Source: Turbatrix aceti (Eukaryota; Nematoda; Chromadorea; Rhabditida; Panagrolaimidae). Taken from it: a stretch of DNA of 64,000 nt. The translations under genes were made by a program, and so were the position numbers. The notes beneath the pieces were generated by a model. That model made no database searches. It was not told the DNA's origin and was given only the letters and a program-made list of their open reading frames with translations. Of this stretch, positions 57,442 through 64,000 are shown in pieces (position 1 is the stretch's first letter; the number at the start of each line of letters is the position of its first letter). The stretch lies in contig OZ017766.1 of the NCBI GenBank assembly GCA_963969345.1, positions 7,812,001 through 7,876,000 of the forward strand, written 5' to 3'.

Positions 57442-59614
57442 CAATGACAACGCAATATTGCCTGAAATTCGGGGTTGGGTTCAGAAATGAACAAACAGCC
57501 ATTTTTTGTTCGCGAACGAAAACGAATATTTTTTAAAATTAAATGTAAAAAATCGAACGAACACAAACATTTAAAAAAAAGTAAACGGCAAATAGATTTT
57601 TTTTGCAAAAAAAACCTAACAATTTTTTTTAAATTTTTTATTTAAATAATCGAACGAACGCAAAGATTTTCGATTGTGTCCGCGAAGAAATACAAAAAAC
57701 GGCAAACAGAATATTTTTTATAACGTTATGCTTTTTATTTTTTAAAAGAAAGAGTTTTTTTTTTAAAAGTATTCGAACAGTTAAAAAAATTCAAAAATTG
57801 TAAAACTTTTTTTTAAACAATTTTTTTGCTAAGTGAAATAATTTTTTTCAAAATATTAATTTAATAAAAAAAATTATAATTAGTTGTTTTGTATTAAAAA
57901 ATTTTTTTGAGCATTTTTTTGTCCTTTTTTGTCAAAAACATCGATTTTGACATTTTTAATCTAATTTAAACCCAATTTTTCTAACACGAACAAACAAATT
58001 ACGATCAAATTTGAATCGTAGATGCTACACTCGGGGAAATTTTTTTTAGCGTGGAAAACCTAAAAATGGTCCCACAAACGAACACGAATCCCTGACAAAA
58101 GAACAAAAAAAATAACGATCGATTCAGCAGCTGAAGTTCACGACAACAATGTTCACCTCTCCTTCGAATCAGCCTGAGTGATAAAATTCAAACAATCACT
58201 CTCGGTGATAGGGCTGGGACCTGGCCCGGAGCTTTCTTGTTGACAGGAAAAAAAAACGTATGTACAATAAAAATAGCATCGAGTTCGTTTAGAAAAAAAA
58301 GGCTTGGCCTCGTAAAATATTGAATCGAAAGCGAAAAAATGTCTAGTCCAATAAAAAAAAGACCCCGCGGCTGAGGAAAAAGGAGAAAGGTGTAATCAAT
58401 GGTCGATACATACATTGCTCGGACCATGAATGGGAAAAAATAAAAGGAAAATAAAATTTGGAAGAAGCTGGGGAACACGGACATGTTTTTTTTGTCCAGT
58501 CCAGTCCAAAAAAACTTTGAGGAAGACAGAAAACGTTCACGTTATAGTTGTCATCAAATAACCGTGAACAACTCATCATCACCAATTTCACGTCCGCCTC
58601 AGCATCAGCGTGGGTTACTTGAAAAACTAAAAACGAAAAACAAGACAACGCTCAAATCAGCCAGTCCGTCAAGTTAGTAAGTCAGTCAGGTAGTAGCATC
58701 ATCGCAGTGTTATTCGCGTTGTTCGTTGGGCGATAGGCGGAGAGGGGGGTGCGCGAGAGTTCACCGCTACCGCCACCGCCACCGCCACCGCGCACGCGAG
58801 GCAAGGGGCACTCATTCACTCAAGCGAGGGTAATCGATCGCTACAGATAAATACGTACATATACGTGAGTCACCGGGCAGGCACCGGGCACCGGTAGAGG
58901 AGCGCTCGATCATTTCATCGACCGGGTTGGTGACGGAAATAAAATTGTAGTATGTATGTATTTATGTACATAGAAGCTTCTTTCTCGGTCTCGGTCCCGT
59001 CCCGGTCAACGGGAGCGAGCAAAAAGTGAAAAACATTGATAAAAGCAATGCTTCGGGGTTCGTTTGTTTTATGACCCCAGGCAGAAACATCTGGGCTTAA
59101 TGTAGCGCATGAAAATTCGAGAACTTTGATAAATGTTTTAAAAAAATATTTTCACATAAATTTGATCACGAACGCGTATAAAAAATTTTATTTTGATTTT
59201 TTCATATTTTTTTAGATGTCTAAAAAATAAAAAAATTTTCAGACGTCCAGGTAAAAAACCTGGAGGTCAGGTAATTACGTAACCAATAAAGTGCACATCA
59301 ATGTTCCCCTGAAAAACGGCCTTGCATCTGCTGCCGCCATCAAAGTTGACACGAACGTCGTCGTGGGATCTGTCACCGTCACTGTCCCCCCCAGGTACAG
59401 GTACAGGTAAAATTACCGGAAACATAAAAAATTGTCATTGTGGTCGGTCAAAAGTCTAAGTCTCGAGAGAAAAAGAGCAATAACGACGACCAGACCATGC
59501 GAGACTGGCTGGCTGGATGGCGGTTGGTTAGACTCGTTGGGCTCCGCGGAGCAGATGAATTGGATCCTCTTTCGCGCACCTACTACCCAACCCAGCGGCC
59601 GCGGCCGCGGTTGT

Positions 59615-59784
59615 GGGGGGGGGGGTTGTTTGACCGGGCGTTTTTATTCATTCATACATTTATTCATTCATTCAATTGCATGGCAACCACCCACCTTTCG
59701 CATTTTGACTAGGGACGCCGTTCAAGAGTGTTTTGTTCCAAGGCAAACAATCAATTCAAAGGAGAGGAGGGGGGGGGGGGGGGG
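59615..59784 (+). repeat. Long guanine runs
   Basis: An uninterrupted run of 11 G near 59615-59625 and one of 16 G at 59769-59784, next to a GCGGCCGCGGCCGCGG palindrome. They could form quadruplexes and are error-prone in sequencing. Confidence 0.7.
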
Positions 59785-59929
59785 TTCTGTGCCGAGGCTG
59801 GCAGCAGCAGGTTTGCAGGTTCATTCATCGATTGAGTGCTTCAGGAAAAAAAAAGACTCTCGACCTCAGGAAAGAAAGCTGACAAAACATTTTCAGTAAA
59901 TAGATATTTTAGAAATTAATCATGAAATT

Positions 59930-60420
59930 TTGCAAAAAAATTGCTTTTACAATAAAATTTTTATCGTAAAATTCAAGTGATCTGGCAGAGTTACGATCGC
60001 CTGAAATTGTGTTTTTGCCATTTTTGACGATTTTTGGCACGTTGTAGCTAAAAAACTACGGATTTTTCAAAATTTAGGTGCAAATTGACCGATGTCATTT
60101 CATTTTTATCGAGAATCCAAAAAAAACATAAAAATACATATTCGGTTATCACCTTGAAAAATGCCGAAACAAAGGTTTTATAAATGCGTTTTTCGGCATT
60201 TTTCAAGGTGACAACCAATGTTTTTATATTTTATTCGGATTCTCCATCAAAAAACACGTTGATCAATTTTTACCCCGGCTTTGGAAATGCCGTTTTTTTG
60301 CAACAAAGTAGCAAAAATCGACAGAGATGACAAAAAACGCAATTTCCGGAAAAAGAGAAAAATTTATCATTTACTAAAATTTTACAAAAAATTTCAAATT
60401 CAACTGTGACACATTCTTTG
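59930..60420. repeat. Palindromic repeat, family A
   Basis: Arms around CGGTTATCACCTTGAAAAAT and TTTTTCAAGGTGACAACC, with GATCTGGCAGAGTTACGATC at the left arm, as in the 18.6 kb copy; the right outer arm is more diverged. Confidence 0.7.
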
Positions 60421-63189
60421 TCAGGAAACGAAGCTGACTCATCCGGGTGTACGTGCGTACAGTCTAGTCTGTGCGCTGGTTAAAGGAGAAAAAAAAAGAC
60501 AGATGGGAGCAAAATAGGGTTAGGTTGATGTGAAGATCATAAAAAGTGACTGACTGCAATGCGCGGCAGCTGGGCGACACCGGGTACTACATAGTATGAC
60601 CTGACCGATTGGTGGATTTATGAATGTATGTATGCTCCCGGGCATCCGAAAGATCGAAAAATGGACAAGAACATTCTGAGCAAGGATGAGCAAAATTTGG
60701 GGTGTAACAATTAGCAAAATCATTCAAACGCAACACTGAAACAAGCAAATTGGCCTAGATCCTGTTCAATTTGGTTTTCAATTAATTAAAAATTAATATT
60801 TAAGGAATCATTCATTTTTTACAGGCAATTGAACGTGATTGAAGGCCACAATCAGGCGTGCAATTCGTCATGACCACAATCATACCCGCCACCTTCTTTT
60901 CAAAAAAAAAGGTTTGGCTTTTTTTTTGAGCGATGAATCATTGAATCATGAAAGATAAAAAAACTGGAAGAATATGACTTTTGCTCGTCGTTGAAAAATT
61001 TGACTGTGAGTGGTTATGACCACAAAAAGGCGCCCCGCCCGCCCGCCCCTCCTATGACGATGATGACGAAGAAGATGAAGATGAGAACTGACGATGGATC
61101 GCGTGAGATTTTTCAAAGCGCCACCGCTGACGGGGAGGAAAATGAATGAACTATAGTGTCCCTGCAACCCGGAATTAAATACATTTCCTATCCCAGAGTA
61201 AAACAGAAAAAAATGAAGAAAATGATGGACGCTTCATTACCAAAGATACAAAATTATGTAGAAAAAAAAATAAGGTTGATTGGGTCAATTCTCACATGAT
61301 GGAACAACGAACGAACGGGTGTGGCGGCGCCGCCGGTCGCGGTGCCCCGGTAGCAGCAGCAGACGATCGACGGCCCGTGATCATCAAAGGTTCATTCATT
61401 TGCTGTTGTTTCGCCCCGTGCCAATTTAAAGAACCGAATTTACTTCAATTGTACGTATACAAAACAAACTCGATTTAATTTTTTGTACGATGTCGAAGTT
61501 ATCGGACGCGTCGGCGATCAAAAAAAGGAGGGAGGACAGATGGTAATCGTCAATTGACCAACGACGACGACGCATCATCATTGTTGGCTGGCTGACGTGC
61601 GTGTGCTCAAGGACACGACACCCCTTTGCCTTCGCCTTAGCCTGGTTCCTGCCCGTTTGACTGGATCTAACGAGGAAGGAAAGGAGGCTCAATCAATCGG
61701 TCCTCTTCTGTCCAGCATGGAAAATAATTATGCGCTGATCAGGGCCGTATTTTCAATTGTCCGCACTGGGTTAAAAAAAAAGGAAGAATTTGAAAATTTG
61801 ATCAAAACGTTGAAAAACCAATTTTAAGGGTAAAAAAGTTATTTTTGAACGAAAGTTTTAGCAATTTTCGTTGCGGAACTATTTTTTGCTAGGATTTTTT
61901 TACCGTCGAAAAAAATGTAAAAAATCTGATTTTTCGGTTCAAAACGGTGAATAATTTTTCAAAAATCCAAAAAAAAAACAATCAAGAACGCAGACTACGA
62001 ACATTTTGATGTGAGTCGTTGCATCAAGTTTCAAGGTCTTTTAGAACACATTTTGCACTTTTAAAAACCAGTAAATCATATTGGAAACGTTTAAAAAAAT
62101 TAATTTGGGAAAAATATTAAACTATATTTTTTTGCACTTTTTGCGAATGTTGTGGTCGAAATCGACTGAAATACACAGATTTAACGTTCCAAGAACCATT
62201 TTTCATCTAAAAAACATATGAAATCAATCTGGGTACCCGGATATCCTATCGTTCATTTTTTTTACGCAAAAACAAACATAAAGGTGAGAAAAGTTTAATT
62301 TTCTCGCGGGATGCAAAGTAAGTGAATCGTTTACCGATTTAATTTCGAGTACGTCAACAAACCTCTTCACGTTTGTTTTTTGTCCCGGAAATGTATAAAA
62401 AAATTAGGTTGACGCATTGTACGTCACCTATCTGCGATTCTGCATTTGCAATTTTTTGTTCAATGAAAGTCATGAATCAAAAAATTTCCTGATCCCGCCA
62501 CAAAACATGTACACGAATCGGAACACAACCGCGGCAGAAAAAAGTTACATAAAACAGACGGACACCTACTTTTCTGCAATAAATAAAATGTGGCGGAAAT
62601 AAGACACAAAATGACGGACTTTTCATTAATTATGACCGATTGTCATTAATTTTCTTTTTCTTTTTTTTTGTTTTTGGGGTTCGTTTATTTTATTCGTTTA
62701 CTGACACTTTTCCACCATTTTATATGTAGATAAAATACTGATGCACATTTCACGTCGAAAAAAAAAATTTCACGTCACAAAAAAAACTGGGTTACGGTAA
62801 TTATCGTGGGAATGGGAAATGTTTGGGGAAAAAAACAATATAATAAATTTTAGATAGAAGCAACATTCGACAAACCCTGTTTTTTTTTTGTCGTACTAAC
62901 CTCCCTGACTGATGTGAGACGATGGATACAATACCCGTTTGTTGTTGTTGCTACAATTGTTGCATTCAAGTCAGAGAGGCTCAACAAAAGACCCTACCCT
63001 CTCTTTTCTTTTTCACATACAAACATATTTTTTGTGTCAAATCTATCTTCGCTGTGGGCCACCATCGCCACACAATCCCCCGATAATTATTGTACCATCT
63101 GGCAAAATGGGTGGGTGAATCGTAATAAATACAAAGTAGTACTGGTTGCACACGAGGATTGATCTGACAAGGAATGTGACTGGAAACAT

Positions 63190-63362
63190 TTGGGAAACAT
63201 TTTATAAATTTGTGTACGCCGACTGCAAATCTAGTTTTTGTTATTTTAGACGATTTTTGGCATTTTTGATCTAAAAACTTGCGGCATTTCCAAAGTTGGG
63301 GTAAATATTGTTCGACAGGATTCCTGATGAAAAATCCGAGAAAAATATGAAAATAACGTGTT
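63190..63362. repeat. Half of a family A palindrome, interrupted
   Basis: Only the left arm is present (TTTTAGACGATTTTTGGCAT ... GATGAAAAATCCGAG). It stops where a different repeat begins with AGGGCTTGTCCAGAAATTAC at 63363, suggesting that a later element inserted into or replaced the rest. Confidence 0.55.
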
Positions 63363-63775
63363 AGGGCTTGTCCAGAAATTACGTCATTGCGAGAGGAGGG
63401 AGGGGGGTCAGTCCAAAAATGACGGAAAATGATGGAGGGGGGAGGGGGGTACCTGCTCAAAATGACGTCATTAAAAAATTTAAAAAATTGGCTTAGGAAT
63501 TTTCAAAGTTTCCGATTTTTTTGCCAAAATTGGCTGAAAACTGACTGATTTTGCTCCAATATAAATATGTTTCACCAATTTTTTTATCTGACCGACTCCG
63601 AAAAGGTTTCTTTAATAAACACAAACACAATAATTTTGGCATTTTTATCTGGAAGTAGTTTTTAGCAAAATTGATATGCCAAAACTTGCAAAAAAACCTC
63701 TAAAAATGGCGATTTTTTTTCAAAATGACGTCATTTAGGGGGGGGGGTCCGGGGTGCCCCACCTTGCAATGACGA
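63363..63775. repeat. ACGTCAT-containing repeat with G-rich blocks
   Basis: Starts AGGGCTTGTCCAGAAATTAC. It contains TCAAAATGACGTCATT twice (near 63.46 and 63.72 kb), plus (A)GGGGGGAGGGGGGT and TAGGGGGGGGGTCCGG blocks. It is probably part of a dispersed DNA transposon; boundaries uncertain. Confidence 0.5.
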
Positions 63776-64000
63776 CCGATGACAGAGGGGCCTTTGTTTC
63801 ACTGGGCAAAAAAGAAACGCGCGCGCGTACAAAAGAGTCACGTTCAAAAAAATGCCCTGAAGTCCGTAATAGAGTTTTTTGCCTACGGTCACTTGGGTAG
63901 GCTTGGGCATGTCCCAAAGAATGTTTTAAGCTATCAACGAACTTTATCGGATAATTTTGCGCTGTGCTGCAGGTGTTAAAAGAATGCAAAACTTTTATGT
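63776..64000. mobile_element. Partial relative of the TTAA foldback element
   Basis: GTCACGTTCAAAAAAATGCCCTGAAG... and GGTCACTTGGGTAGGCTTGG...CATGTCCCAAAGA parallel the arm and centre of the element at 32.5-33.9 kb. The copy is cut off by the window end. Confidence 0.65.

Larger units (their letters stand above)
57462..64000. other. Repeat-rich region upstream of the Melted-like gene
   Basis: No protein-coding gene I can support. Contents: remnants of GTTCG-rich repeats (57.5-57.7 kb), CCGCCA repeats near 58.77 kb, long G-runs near 59.62 and 59.77 kb, family A palindromes (59.93-60.42 and 63.19-63.36 kb), an ACGTCAT-containing repeat (63.36-63.77 kb) and the start of a relative of the TTAA foldback element (63.78 kb to the window end). 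Confidence 0.5.

Overview
The window is nuclear DNA of an animal, most probably a nematode. The strongest sign is a complete cuticle collagen gene (36889-35948, minus) with the N-terminal transmembrane domain, the basic cleavage site before the Gly-X-Y blocks and the [12 protein letters not shown] tail typical of nematode cuticle collagens. A nematode-style seven-transmembrane receptor, short introns with GT...TTTTCAG/TTTTTAG borders, and splice acceptors lying directly before start codons (as in trans-splicing) agree. I cannot name the genus. Non-coding DNA is very A/T-rich, full of T- or A-runs and rich in palindromic repeats.

Layout: 1-5.3 kb holds no gene I can support. 5.3-7.0 kb (-) is a chemoreceptor-like GPCR with a small transposon relic in its first intron. 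8.0-9.2 kb (-) is PTPMT1 and 9.5-17.7 kb (-) is LMBRD2; the two lie head-to-tail about 325 bp apart and may be one operon. LMBRD2 intron 4 contains a complete opposite-strand P-loop gene (TTD14/AAA_28 type, 12.85-13.74 kb) and a roughly 0.7 kb minisatellite. 19.9-25.6 kb (+) is glycogen branching enzyme. 26.8-35.5 kb (+) is a 13-exon single-pass cadherin-repeat protein whose intron 11 carries a 1.35 kb foldback element flanked by TTAA. 35.9-36.9 kb (-) is the collagen. 39.7-45.5 kb holds three small secreted, mucin-like, probably GPI-anchored proteins (-,+,+) with identical 37-nt first coding exons; two share an almost identical tail and an 18-bp identical core promoter. 47.8-49.8 kb (-) is RPF1, divergent from a NUDT8-like Nudix hydrolase (50.3-51.8 kb, +), which converges with a Melted/VEPH1 homologue (52.1-57.4 kb, -). 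57.5-64 kb is intergenic and repeat-rich.

I built the gene models by hand from splice sites and frame continuity. In every multi-exon model the coding exons sum to a whole number of codons. PTPMT1, LMBRD2, GBE1, RPF1, the NUDT8-like enzyme and Melted align along nearly their whole length with what I remember of the families. The genes do not form one pathway. They are housekeeping genes (cardiolipin synthesis, glycogen synthesis, ribosome assembly, CoA turnover) mixed with surface and cuticle genes.

The least explained material is the mucin-like trio with its conserved promoter, several palindromic element families (two single copies with perfect 8-bp target duplications), and degenerate intronic arrays whose T-rich strand follows the direction of transcription.
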